Positions 46,437-55,084 of a stretch of 64,000 nucleotides of DNA are shown here, one piece after another; position 1 is the first letter of the stretch, and each line of letters begins with the position of its first letter. Under the pieces are notes generated by a model that searched no databases, was not told where the DNA came from, and saw nothing but the letters and a program-made list of their open reading frames with translations. Both the position numbers and the translations under genes were made by a program. This DNA comes from Prauserella muralis (GTDB taxonomy: Bacteria > Actinomycetota > Actinomycetes > Mycobacteriales > Pseudonocardiaceae), in NCBI RefSeq assembly GCF_003202285.1, contig NZ_MASW01000001.1, positions 1,765,681 to 1,829,680 on the forward strand, given 5' to 3'.

Positions 46437-47984
46437 TCAGCGGCGCAGCACCAGCGCGTCGCCGACCGGGCGCTCGCCGGTCGCATCCGACGGCATGGTC
46501 ACCCGTTCGCCGCCCGCGACCATCGCCGTGGAGCCTCCGCCGTCGAGGTTCATCGCCTCCACGGCGCCGAGCGAGCGCAGGAACCGGGCACCTTCGGCGA
46601 GCCCGAGGCCGTCGCTGTAGCCGGGCTGACGGCCCGCCGAGGCCACCAGGAGAACGCGGCCCGCGCGGTCGATCCCGGCGAACGTGCGGGGGTTGCGCTT
46701 GATGCCCCATGCGTAGGCGAACGTCGGATCGCCCGCGCGCTCGATGCCGTCGGCGCCGAACTCGACGGCCACCCGCCCGTCGCGGACCAGCGTGGGCCCG
46801 CCGTTGACGATGTCGTCGTCCGGGCCGAGCCGCACCTCGCGGCCCTGCTCGTCGGTGATGCGTTGCGTCACGGCCAGCCGCGTTCCCGCGGTGGCGTGCT
46901 CGCGCAGCCACTGCTCGCCCTGGCCGGTCCCCGCCAGCACCGAGCCGCCCTGCGGGACCGCACCACCGCGTTCCCGCAGCGCCAGCACCCGGCCCTCGCC
47001 GTCGAGCACCGCCTCGACGCCGGGGCCTGCCGGGGTGCCGGCCCCCAGCTCGGGGGTGAACCGCACGATCTCGTCCGGGTCGGTGCACGTGACGTCGTGC
47101 AGCGGCGCCTGCGTGGGCTCGTCGCCGCCCACTCCGCCACAGTTGCGGATGCGGCCCGGCACGCGGTTGACGCCGTCGACCAGTTCGCTCGCCGACCCGG
47201 CCCGCACGCGCAGCTCGGTGCTGAGCTTGCGGAACTCCGGGCGCAGCCCGTCGCCTCGCAGGATCATCGCGACCCGGCCGTTGGTGGCCGCGCCCTGCAA
47301 CCGGCCGTCGTAGGCGGCGATGCCCGCCGGGGCACCCGGGATGCCGTCGGCGGTGCCCACCACGAAGAAGCCCGCGTTGACGGCGAGCAGCGCATCGCCC
47401 GCGATGCTGGTGACCGTCTCCCGCCCGGCGACGGCCTCCCCGGTGTCGCCGGCGAGACTGCCGCGGAACCGGTGCGGGTCGATGACGGCGACCGCGACCT
47501 GCGCCAGGCCGGTGCCGGGGGTGCCATCGCCGCCGGTCCAGTCGGTGACGGCGTCGAACCCGGCCTCCCGCAGGGCGGCGCGCCGGTTGTCGGCCTGGTT
47601 CTGCCCGCCGAACGTGCCCACGCGCACGCGGTGGCCGAGGACACCGTGCCGGTCGGCGCCCGCGGGCCACGACACGGGCTCGACCCGGGGTGCGAATCCG
47701 GCCGCGCGCAGCCGCTCGGCCAGCGTGCGCGCCTGCGCCGCGGGCAGCAGTTGCGCGCCGTCCTGGCGCAGCGTGACGGTCCAGAAGTCGCTGCCCGGCG
47801 TGCCGGACAGGACGCCCCGGTACAGGTCGACGCCCGGCGCGACGCGTTCGTGCCGCCAGCCCGCCAGCGGCCCGCCAGGCCCCGCACCCGCCGTGCCGAC
47901 GGTCGCGGGAGTCAGGGTGAGCGCGGTGAGCACGCCGGCCACGAGCACGGCGAGCAGCGAAGCCTTGCGGGGATGTCTCCTCAT
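46437..47984 (-). CDS. Secreted SPOR/phosphodiester glycosidase (NAGPA) protein
   Basis: The 515-residue precursor has a signal peptide (about 1-33), a SPOR-like region (about 65-155; two copies of a pattern ending RAAGFAPRVE and REAGFDAVTD) and a C-terminal phosphodiester alpha-GlcNAcase-like domain (about 190-515) with NAGFFVV and NLDGGGSTAM. SPOR binds denuded peptidoglycan, so the protein may act on wall polymers or glycolipids. Converges on the small secreted genes. Confidence 0.82.
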   Translation of the reverse strand: MRRHPRKASLLAVLVAGVLTALTLTPATVGTAGAGPGGPLAGWRHERVAPGVDLYRGVLSGTPGSDFWTVTLRQDGAQLLPAAQARTLAERLRAAGFAPRVEPVSWPAGADRHGVLGHRVRVGTFGGQNQADNRRAALREAGFDAVTDWTGGDGTPGTGLAQVAVAVIDPHRFRGSLAGDTGEAVAGRETVTSIAGDALLAVNAGFFVVGTADGIPGAPAGIAAYDGRLQGAATNGRVAMILRGDGLRPEFRKLSTELRVRAGSASELVDGVNRVPGRIRNCGGVGGDEPTQAPLHDVTCTDPDEIVRFTPELGAGTPAGPGVEAVLDGEGRVLALRERGGAVPQGGSVLAGTGQGEQWLREHATAGTRLAVTQRITDEQGREVRLGPDDDIVNGGPTLVRDGRVAVEFGADGIERAGDPTFAYAWGIKRNPRTFAGIDRAGRVLLVASAGRQPGYSDGLGLAEGARFLRSLGAVEAMNLDGGGSTAMVAGGERVTMPSDATGERPVGDALVLRR

Positions 47985-48053
47985 GCCCGCAGATCCAAGC
48001 AGCGCGGCGCGACCTGGGGGCGCCGCGCGGTTGGCCGGTGGGTGAACTCCCGC

Positions 48054-48836
48054 CTACCTGCGCACGAGCCGCAGCGCGGCGTCGTGCACGAGGCCGTTGG
48101 AGGACAGCGCGGAGCCGCCGTCGAACCGCCCGGCTCCGGTGAGGTCGCTGAACCGGCCCCCGGCCTCGGTGACGAGCACCTGCGCCGCGGCCACGTCCCA
48201 CGGGTTCACGATCGGCTCCACGGCGACGTCGAGCGCGCCCTCGGCCACCAGGCAGTGGTGCCAGAAGTCGCCGAACGCCCTGCTCTCCCAGCAGGCGTCC
48301 ACCAGCGCGAGGTAGGCCTCCCGCGAGTGGTACTCCGTCCACGAGCCGAGGTCCGTCGTGGACAGGAACGCATCGCCCAGCTCACCCACCGCCGAGACCG
48401 AGATCCGTCGCTCGCCGGCGTCGTCGCGCAGCCACGCGCCGCCACCCGCGCTCGCCCACCAGCGCCTGCCCAGCAGGGGTGCGCTGACCATGCCGACCAC
48501 CGGCGTGCCGTCCTCCACGAGCGCGATCAGCGTCGCCCACACGGGCGCGCCGCGCAGGAAGTTCTTCGTGCCGTCGATCGGGTCGAGCACCCAGACCCGT
48601 CCCGGCGCGGCGACCGAGCCGCCACGTTCCTCGCCCGCCACGGTGTCACCCGGCCGTTCGGTGGCCAGCAGCTCGCGGATCGCGTCCTCGACCGCGGTGT
48701 CGGCATCGGTCACCGGCGTGCGGTCGGGCTTGCGCGACACCCGAAGATCCTGGGCGCGGAACCGCGCGGAAGTGATCTTGTCGGCGGCGTCGGCCAGCAC
48801 GCCCGCCAGCATCAGATCGGGGGAGTAATCGGACAC
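48054..48836 (-). CDS. hisN: Histidinol-phosphatase, inositol monophosphatase family
   Basis: The 260-residue metal-dependent phosphatase has GEERGG, the metal-binding DPIDGTKNFLRG block and the C-terminal WDVAAAQVLVTEAGG. Length and the TPVTDADTAVE start fit the actinobacterial HisN group, which converts histidinol phosphate to histidinol. An inositol phosphatase role cannot be excluded. GTG start; it diverges from the response regulator across 42 bp. Confidence 0.87.
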   Translation of the reverse strand: MSDYSPDLMLAGVLADAADKITSARFRAQDLRVSRKPDRTPVTDADTAVEDAIRELLATERPGDTVAGEERGGSVAAPGRVWVLDPIDGTKNFLRGAPVWATLIALVEDGTPVVGMVSAPLLGRRWWASAGGGAWLRDDAGERRISVSAVGELGDAFLSTTDLGSWTEYHSREAYLALVDACWESRAFGDFWHHCLVAEGALDVAVEPIVNPWDVAAAQVLVTEAGGRFSDLTGAGRFDGGSALSSNGLVHDAALRLVRR

Positions 48837-48878
48837 GGTAACGATGGTTTCATGTGGGCCGGCCGTAAAGTTGGGCAG

Positions 48879-49568
48879 GTGAGCACGGTCCTACTTGCCG
48901 AAGACGACCCGGCGATCGCGGAGCCGCTGTCCCGGGCGCTGCAACGCGAGGGCTACGACGTCGCCGTGGTGGGCGACGGGCCCTCCGCGCTGGAGGTGAC
49001 CGCGAGCCGGCGGGTGGACCTGCTCGTTCTTGACCTCGGCCTGCCGGGCATGGACGGCCTGGAGGTCTGCCGCAGGCTGCGGGCCGGCGACACCGAACTG
49101 CCCGTGCTGATGCTCACGGCCAGGACCGACGAGGTCGACTTCGTGGTCGGACTCGACGCGGGCGCCGACGACTACGTGGCGAAGCCGTTCCGCCTGGCCG
49201 AGCTGCTCGCCCGCATCCGTGCGCTGCTGCGCAGGAGGGCGCCCGAAGTGCTGGAGGCCGGTGGCGTGCGCATGGACCTCGGTGCCCGGCTGGTGACCGT
49301 CGACGGCCAGGAGATCCAGCTCGCGAACAAGGAGTTCGAGCTGCTGCGGGTGCTGATGAGCCGGGCGGGCCAGGTGGTGAGCAGGGAGGAGATCCTCGCC
49401 GAGGTCTGGAACGACCTCGAGTCGAAGACCTCCAAGACGCTGGACATGCACATGTCGTGGTTGCGGCGCAAGCTCGCCCTTGGCGACGACAACGGCAACG
49501 GCCGGAAGACGGCCGAGGAGCACATCGCCACCGTGCGCGGCGTCGGGTTCCGGTTCAACACCGAATAA
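48879..49568 (+). CDS. OmpR/PhoB-type response regulator
   Basis: The 229-residue regulator has a receiver domain with Asp9-Asp10, phosphoacceptor Asp52, Thr80 and Lys102, and a C-terminal winged helix with REEILAEVW and TSKTLDMHMSWLRRKL. TAAAGT lies seven bases before the GTG without a Shine-Dalgarno, which suggests a leaderless start. An ATG at 48852 is possible but gives an odd extension. It pairs with the kinase three bases downstream. Confidence 0.93.
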   Translation: MSTVLLAEDDPAIAEPLSRALQREGYDVAVVGDGPSALEVTASRRVDLLVLDLGLPGMDGLEVCRRLRAGDTELPVLMLTARTDEVDFVVGLDAGADDYVAKPFRLAELLARIRALLRRRAPEVLEAGGVRMDLGARLVTVDGQEIQLANKEFELLRVLMSRAGQVVSREEILAEVWNDLESKTSKTLDMHMSWLRRKLALGDDNGNGRKTAEEHIATVRGVGFRFNTE

Positions 49569-49571
49569 CGC

Positions 49572-50855
49572 ATGCGGCGGCGGATACTCCTGGCCATCCT
49601 GCTGGCGGTCGCGGTCACCGGCGCCGCGCTGGGCAGCCCGCTCGGCGTGACCGGGTGGCTGCTCGTCGAGAATCTCGCGCGCGAGGACCTGGCCTCCAGC
49701 GCCCAGCGCATCGCCGCCGCACTGGACGACCAGCTCGCCGACAACCGGCCGCTCGACCTGCAGCCCGTGCACGCGGCCGTGCCGAGGTCGGGAAGGCTGA
49801 CCGTCAGCATGCCGGGCTCGCAGCAGCTGAGCTACGGCCGGAACCCCGGGAGCGACCCGCTCGTCGAGACCGTGCCGATCGCCAAGGGCGGCACCGTCGA
49901 GCTGGCCGTGCCCGCGGGGCCGCTGCGCACCAGGCAGACGCAGGTGGCGATGGCGGTGATCCTGCTCGTGGTCCTGTCGGTGGGCACCGGCACGGTGGTG
50001 GCGACGGTGACGGCGCGCAGGCTGGCGCAACCACTGCGGCACGTCGCCGACCGGGCCGCGAAGCTCGGCGGCGGGGACTTCCGGCCGGACGGGCGGCGCT
50101 ACGAGGTCGCGGAGCTCGACATGGTCGCCGACGCGCTCGACGCCTCCGCCACGGCACTGGCCCAGCTCGTGCAGCGAGAGCGGCAGCTCGTCGGGGACGT
50201 GTCGCACCAGCTGCGCAGCAGGCTGACCGCGTTGCAGCTGCGGCTGGAGAGCCTGACGCAGCATCCCGACGAGGAGGTGCGGGAGGACGCGCAGGCCGCA
50301 CAGGAGCAGGCCGACCGGCTGGCGGCGACGCTGGACGAGCTGCTGGCCGCCGCGCGGGCGGCCAGTGAGGTGGGCGCCGAGCCGGTGGAGCTGTCCGCGA
50401 TGCTGCCGGAGATCGCCGAGGAGTGGCGGCACCTGCTGAAGGCGGAGGGCCGGACGCTGCGCCTGCGCGTGGCCGACGGGCTCAGGGCGCGTGCCACCCC
50501 GGCCCGGCTGCGTGAGGTGGTCGGGGTGCTGCTGGACAACGCGCTGCGACACGGCGACGGCGCCGTCACGGTCACCGCGCGGCGGGGCGAGGCCGACGGC
50601 ACCGTGGTGGTCGAGGTCCACGACGGTGGTTCGGGCGTGCCCGACGAGTTGGTGCCGCACATCTTCGAGCGGGGCTTCTCCGGGGGCGGTTCCACCGGGG
50701 TGGGGCTGTCGCTGGCGCGTGCGCTGGCCGAGGCGGACGGCGGCAGGCTCGAGCTGTCGGTGAAACGGCCCGCGACGTTCAGCCTGTTCCTGCGGGTGCC
50801 CAGCCCGGCCGACGTGGCGGGGGTGAGCTGGCCCGCCGAGCGGGTGCCTCGCTGA
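49572..50855 (+). CDS. Sensor histidine kinase
   Basis: The 427-residue membrane kinase has two helices (about 5-30 and 124-146) enclosing a sensor loop of about 90 residues, then a HAMP segment, a dimerisation helix with His212 (DVSHQLRSRLTAL) and an ATPase domain with LLDNALRHG, VHDGGSGVP and STGVGLSLARAL. The signal is unknown. It phosphorylates the regulator encoded just upstream. Confidence 0.95.
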   Translation: MRRRILLAILLAVAVTGAALGSPLGVTGWLLVENLAREDLASSAQRIAAALDDQLADNRPLDLQPVHAAVPRSGRLTVSMPGSQQLSYGRNPGSDPLVETVPIAKGGTVELAVPAGPLRTRQTQVAMAVILLVVLSVGTGTVVATVTARRLAQPLRHVADRAAKLGGGDFRPDGRRYEVAELDMVADALDASATALAQLVQRERQLVGDVSHQLRSRLTALQLRLESLTQHPDEEVREDAQAAQEQADRLAATLDELLAAARAASEVGAEPVELSAMLPEIAEEWRHLLKAEGRTLRLRVADGLRARATPARLREVVGVLLDNALRHGDGAVTVTARRGEADGTVVVEVHDGGSGVPDELVPHIFERGFSGGGSTGVGLSLARALAEADGGRLELSVKRPATFSLFLRVPSPADVAGVSWPAERVPR

Positions 50856-50878
50856 CGCCGGTGGCCGGCAGGGGCTGC

Positions 50879-50929
50879 GCCCAAGGTGCCCTCGGGCACG
50901 CATGGTGTACCCAAGGTGCCCTTCGGCTC
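50879..50929. repeat. Repeat C, copy 1
   Basis: Two similar half-units built on CCAAGGTGCCC lie in direct orientation; the right one (ACCCAAGGTGCCCTTCGGCT from 50909) matches the right arm of copy 3 at 62643 with one change. It sits in the gap between the convergent histidine kinase and gtrA genes. Copies 2 and 3 lie at 59153 and 62611. Confidence 0.8.
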
Positions 50930-50942
50930 GGTGCCGGGCGCG

Positions 50943-51452
50943 TCAGAGGCGGCCGCGCCTGCGCCCGCCCAGCTCGTCGGGGAACACCCACTTCCGGAAC
51001 GCCCAGAAGCGGAAGAACATCGCGAGCAGCATGCCGATGATCGAGCCGCTCGCGAAGTCGGCTGCCTCCTGGACGAGCAGCGACACGTGCGGCTGCTCCA
51101 GGTCGAAGACGTAGCGCGACACCAGCAGCGGGATCAGGTTCAGCACGACGGCGAACCCGCTGATCAGGAAGAACAGGGCGGCCTCGTGATGCCGTTCCCG
51201 GCCGCCCCTTGTGCGGAACGACCACTCCCGGTTGAGCACATAGGACACGATCGTCGCGACGATGATGGCGATGGCCTTGGCGGTGGTGGGTTTCGGCTCC
51301 AGCACGGTGAGCTTCAGCAGGTACCAGATCCCGTTGTCCACCACGAACGTGGTGCCGCCGACGATCGCGAACTTGAGCAGCTCGCGGTGTTTGATGAGCA
51401 CCGAGCGCAGCCGCTCGGGCGCCAGCGACAGCACGGATTCGACGACGGCCAC
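50943..51452 (-). CDS. GtrA-family membrane protein
   Basis: The 169-residue protein has four predicted helices and the GtrA pattern: FAIVGGTTFVVDNGIWYLL near the start, VSYVLNREWSF, and RFWAFRKWVFPD at the end. GtrA proteins help move polyprenyl-linked sugars across the membrane for wall or antigen glycosylation. GTG start. A gtrA gene is found near purK in mycobacteria (Rv3277); here a 6-kb block separates them. Confidence 0.88.
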   Translation of the reverse strand: MAVVESVLSLAPERLRSVLIKHRELLKFAIVGGTTFVVDNGIWYLLKLTVLEPKPTTAKAIAIIVATIVSYVLNREWSFRTRGGRERHHEAALFFLISGFAVVLNLIPLLVSRYVFDLEQPHVSLLVQEAADFASGSIIGMLLAMFFRFWAFRKWVFPDELGGRRRGRL

Positions 51453-51601
51453 GACGCGAGTCTACGCAGAGTCGCCGGGCCGGCGTCCGGCGCAGGTCAG
51501 CAGGGGTGAGGGCGGGCGCGTGTTGAAAAACCCCGCGTTGACGCCTCTGTGGGCCGCGGCGCACGATCAGCGCATCTCAGGGGGCCAGGAATGGAGCCAC
51601 C

Positions 51602-51898
51602 ATGACGTTCATGCAACTCATCGAGGTCAAGACGTCCCGCTACGACGAGCTGAACGAGCTCATGGAAGGGTGGATGGCGGCTACGGAGGGTAAACGAACG
51701 GCGACGCACGCGCTGCTGACCGGTGACCGTGATCACCCCGGTACGTACCTGCAGCTCGTGGAGTTCCCCTCCTACGAGGAGGCCATGCGGAACTCGGAAC
51801 TGCCCGAGACCAACGACTTCGCCGGGCGGCTCCAGGAGTTGTGCGACGAGCCCCCCGTGTTCCACAACCTCGACGTACTGCGCGACCAGAAGCTCTGA
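51602..51898 (+). CDS. Small dimeric alpha/beta-barrel-like protein
   Basis: The 98-residue cytoplasmic protein looks like the ABM-type ferredoxin fold: MQLIEVKTSRYDELNELMEGW then TGDRDHPGTYLQLVEFPSYEEA. Family members bind small molecules or heme, but here no catalytic residues are clear. GGAG lies six bases before the ATG. It converges on the DHFR-like gene with an 11-base gap. Confidence 0.7.
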   Translation: MTFMQLIEVKTSRYDELNELMEGWMAATEGKRTATHALLTGDRDHPGTYLQLVEFPSYEEAMRNSELPETNDFAGRLQELCDEPPVFHNLDVLRDQKL

Positions 51899-51908
51899 GC
51901 ACGTCCGG

Positions 51909-52469
51909 TCAGGCGGGCGCGTAGGCCACGTAGGCGAGCCCGCCGCGGAACCGGCGGGCGGCGAGCAGCCGCAGCGCCGGGATGGCGAACCCGTCGGGGA
52001 AAAGCCTGCGCCCGCCGCCCTGCACGACCGGGTAGACGAACAGCCGGTACTCGTCGACGAGCCCGGCCTCGATCAGGGTGTGGCACAGGCTGATGCTGCC
52101 GGTGACGACGATGTCCTTGCCCGGCTGCTCCTTGAGCGCCCGGACCCGCGGAACGGGGTCACCGGACAGGATCGTGGAGTTCCGCCATCCGGGGTCGGTC
52201 AGCGTCGAGGAGACGACGTACTTGCTGACCTGGTTGAGGTAGGCGGTGATGCCGGTCGGGTCGGCGGTCTGGCGGGGCCAGTACCCGCGCAGGTCCTCGA
52301 ACGTCCTGCGGCCGACGAGAAACCCGTCGGCCTCGGCGTCCTGCCGGTGCAGCTCCTCCAGCAGGTCCGCGTTGTCCACCGAGCCCTGGCCCTGTGGGTC
52401 GAACCATTTCCCGAGCATCTCGATCGAACCGTCGACGGTGATGTTCTGGGTGATGGCGAGCGTGCGCAT
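51909..52469 (-). CDS. DHFR/RibD C-terminal family reductase
   Basis: The 186-residue protein matches the RibD C-terminal/DHFR-like group: ITQNITVDGSIE at the start, FLVGRRTFEDLRGYW, and a LVDEYRLFVYPVVQGGGRRLF block. These bind NADPH and reduce unknown substrates; this is not the essential folate DHFR. GGGAGGG lies about five bases before the ATG. Confidence 0.85.
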   Translation of the reverse strand: MRTLAITQNITVDGSIEMLGKWFDPQGQGSVDNADLLEELHRQDAEADGFLVGRRTFEDLRGYWPRQTADPTGITAYLNQVSKYVVSSTLTDPGWRNSTILSGDPVPRVRALKEQPGKDIVVTGSISLCHTLIEAGLVDEYRLFVYPVVQGGGRRLFPDGFAIPALRLLAARRFRGGLAYVAYAPA

Positions 52470-52546
52470 CGGTGCCCTCCCGGTGTCGGTTTCGTGTCAC
52501 CGGGGCAGACCACCGAGGCACGCTCAACTCATCGGTCCGCCGCGGA

Positions 52547-54871
52547 TCAGCCGGGCCAGGGCAGCCAGTCCCAGAGCCCCCGCGACTGCCTGCCCGGCGC
52601 CGGGTCCGGGTCGAGCGGCGGCAGGTACGGCTTGCCGGACTCGGCGGGGGCGGGCCTTGCCGGGCTGGAGGGCGCCGGGCTCGACGGCCGTGCGCTCGGT
52701 GTGCTCGACGGCTCCGGCGGCTTCGACGACTCGGTGGCCGGCGTGGTGGGCACGACCGGCCGCGCCGGGGTGGTCGGCGCCCCGCCACCGCTGGGCTCAC
52801 TGGCCGGGGTCCTCGTCGACGGCCTCTCCTCGGACGGCGACGACTCCGTCGGCGGTGCGTCCGACGGGCTCTCGGGCGTGGGCTCCGGCTTGTCCCGCAG
52901 GTGGCAGTGGTGGCCGAACCAGCACAGCTCCACGGTCTCCGACTCCGAGTCCGCGCCGAGGGTCGCGGTCACGGTGGTGGGCTGCTCGCGCCAGTGGTGG
53001 CTGTGGACGAAGAACACCACGGACACGTCCTCGCCCGGCTCCAGCGGTGTCGTCGTGCACGCCGCCGGTTTCGCACCCGGCTCACAGCGCACCGCGGGGT
53101 CGGGCACCACGACGCTGGCCCGCTGCGACAGCGTGATCGTCGCCGGCTTGGTGGACTCGCCGTCGTTGCGCACGAACACCGCGACCGTGCGCGTCCACGG
53201 CGCCCACGGGCCGAACCCGGCTTTCGCGTCCAGGTAGACGTCGTCGCGCGGCGGGGGCGGCGGCGGTGGCGGTGGCGGGACCGACACCGGGACCCGCAGC
53301 GACACCTCGACCGGGCTCCCGGAGCTGATCGTGCCCGTGACCTCGCCGGAACGCGCGCCCTCGGCGGCCTGCAGCCGGAAGGTCAGCACCGCCGACTCGC
53401 CCGGTTCGAGCCCTTCCTGCGTGCGGCAGCTCACCGTGCCGGTGCCACCGGGGCAGGTGACCCGCTCCGCGGCCTGGGCCTGCCGCGCGGCCAGGCCACC
53501 TGCGGGCGCTCCGCCACCCCCGCTCGCGGGACCGATGGCGCTCACGCCCTCGGGCAGCGACAGGGTCACCACGACCGGGTCCGAGGCGCGGCCGCCGTCG
53601 TTGCGGACGGTGATCGGCAGGTCGACCGGCGCGCCGCCGGGCTGCAGCTCGATGCCCTCCGGCGGGGCCTGCGCCGTGACCCTGGGCGGCGCGGGCTCCG
53701 GGTCCGCGGGCGGTGGTGCCGCGGGCGGCGGTGGCGGCGGGACCACGGGAGGTGGCGCCGGGTCGACGGGCTGAGGCTGCGGGGCCGGTGGCTGCGGTGC
53801 GGGCGGGTTCGCGGGCGGTGCGGGGGGATTGGCAGGCGCCTCGGCGGCGGGCGGCGGCTGCACGGCGGCCCTCGGGATCTCGGGTGACCCGCCACCCGCG
53901 GTGAGCGCGAGGGCGACCGCCGCGGCCATCGCGACACCGGACGTGGCCACGCCGACGAACTGGCGCGGCCCGGACGCGGCCGCACCGGCCGCGCCGCCCG
54001 CCGAGCCCGCCGCCGCTCCGGCGCCCACGGCGGTCGCGGCGCTCGCCTTGCCCGCACCGGCCAGCGCCAGGTAGCCGAGCACGCCGCCACCGAGCACCAG
54101 CGGGGCGACGACCGCGCGCAAGGCGCCGTTGACGTCGGCCAGCTCGGCGGCCAGCGCGCGGCAGTCGGCGCACTCGTCGAGGTGCTGCTCCACCTGGGCG
54201 CGCTCGCGCTTCGACAGCCCGTCGCGCGTCCACGCGCCGAGCTTGTCGGCGGTGGCGCGGCAGCGGGACGCGCTGGTCTCGGCGAGGTGCACCTGCAGGT
54301 ACGCCTGGCGCAGCCCCTCCCGGGCCCGGTAGGCGAGCGCCGAGACTCCGTTGGCGGTCAGGCCGAGCAGAGGGGCCACCTCGGCGGGCGACTGCTGTTC
54401 GATCTCGGTGTGCCAGAGCACGGCCTGCCAGCGCTCCGGCAGCCGCGCGAACGCCTTCGCGGCCAGCGTGCGCTCGAGGCCGGCCATCGCGGTGTCAGAG
54501 AACGGCACGGTCAGCGCCTCGGCCGCCGCGCTGCCCGCGGTCGCCATGTCGGTCATGTCCTCGGCGAGGTCGACGCGCTTATCCTTGCGGGTCTTGTCGT
54601 AGGCGGTGTGCCGCAGCGCCGTCAGCAGGTAGGCGCGGAACGCGCTGTCCGGCCCCTTGCCCGCGCGCAGCGTGTCCAGCACCTTCGAGAACGCCTCCGA
54701 CACGAGGTCGTCGGCCTCGGTGGAGGAGCGGGCCAGCTGGCGGGCGAGGTTGTAGGCGGCCGAGACGTGCCGCTCGTACAGCGTCCCGTACGCGGCGAGT
54801 CTGCCCTCGCGCACCGCCGAGATCAGTTCGGCATCGCTCATGCCGCTGGGGTCGGCGGAGGCGGTCGTCAC
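52547..54871 (-). CDS. ECF sigma factor fused to zinc-finger anti-sigma and exported tail
   Basis: The 774-residue protein begins with sigma regions 2 (about 24-95) and 4 (about 135-195; SPAEVAPLLGLTANGVSALAY). A zf-HC2-type finger (His230, Cys234, Cys237), hydrophobic segments (about 252-272, 304-325), a Pro-rich stretch and two CARDB/DUF11-like beta domains (about 400-620; ITVRNDGGRASDPVVV) follow, then a Ser/Pro-rich end. GTG at 54871 has GGAAAGGA upstream. It is one frame throughout, so a genuine fusion: a sigma factor tethered to the membrane by its own inhibitor. Confidence 0.85.
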   Translation of the reverse strand: MTTASADPSGMSDAELISAVREGRLAAYGTLYERHVSAAYNLARQLARSSTEADDLVSEAFSKVLDTLRAGKGPDSAFRAYLLTALRHTAYDKTRKDKRVDLAEDMTDMATAGSAAAEALTVPFSDTAMAGLERTLAAKAFARLPERWQAVLWHTEIEQQSPAEVAPLLGLTANGVSALAYRAREGLRQAYLQVHLAETSASRCRATADKLGAWTRDGLSKRERAQVEQHLDECADCRALAAELADVNGALRAVVAPLVLGGGVLGYLALAGAGKASAATAVGAGAAAGSAGGAAGAAASGPRQFVGVATSGVAMAAAVALALTAGGGSPEIPRAAVQPPPAAEAPANPPAPPANPPAPQPPAPQPQPVDPAPPPVVPPPPPPAAPPPADPEPAPPRVTAQAPPEGIELQPGGAPVDLPITVRNDGGRASDPVVVTLSLPEGVSAIGPASGGGGAPAGGLAARQAQAAERVTCPGGTGTVSCRTQEGLEPGESAVLTFRLQAAEGARSGEVTGTISSGSPVEVSLRVPVSVPPPPPPPPPPRDDVYLDAKAGFGPWAPWTRTVAVFVRNDGESTKPATITLSQRASVVVPDPAVRCEPGAKPAACTTTPLEPGEDVSVVFFVHSHHWREQPTTVTATLGADSESETVELCWFGHHCHLRDKPEPTPESPSDAPPTESSPSEERPSTRTPASEPSGGGAPTTPARPVVPTTPATESSKPPEPSSTPSARPSSPAPSSPARPAPAESGKPYLPPLDPDPAPGRQSRGLWDWLPWPG

Positions 54872-55084
54872 GGCTTGTCCTTTCCTGCTGTCTGAAGAGA
54901 GGGCACGCAGCGCCAAGTGTGACGGACCCCGCCGACTGCGTCACCTGGCGGGTGATCGATTGACCCGGAGGTCGCAATGCGTTCACCCCCGCGAATCGCC
55001 GCGAGTGCCGTCACGCCGGGCGGTCTGGCGCGTCCCGTGATCGCGAAGGTTGTCGGCCCACAAGGCCGGGAAGGACGGTTGTCT

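Noticed and set aside
46290-48878. Long in-frame extension before the response regulator
   Set aside because: It runs antisense through the NAGPA and hisN genes; receiver homology begins only at 48879.
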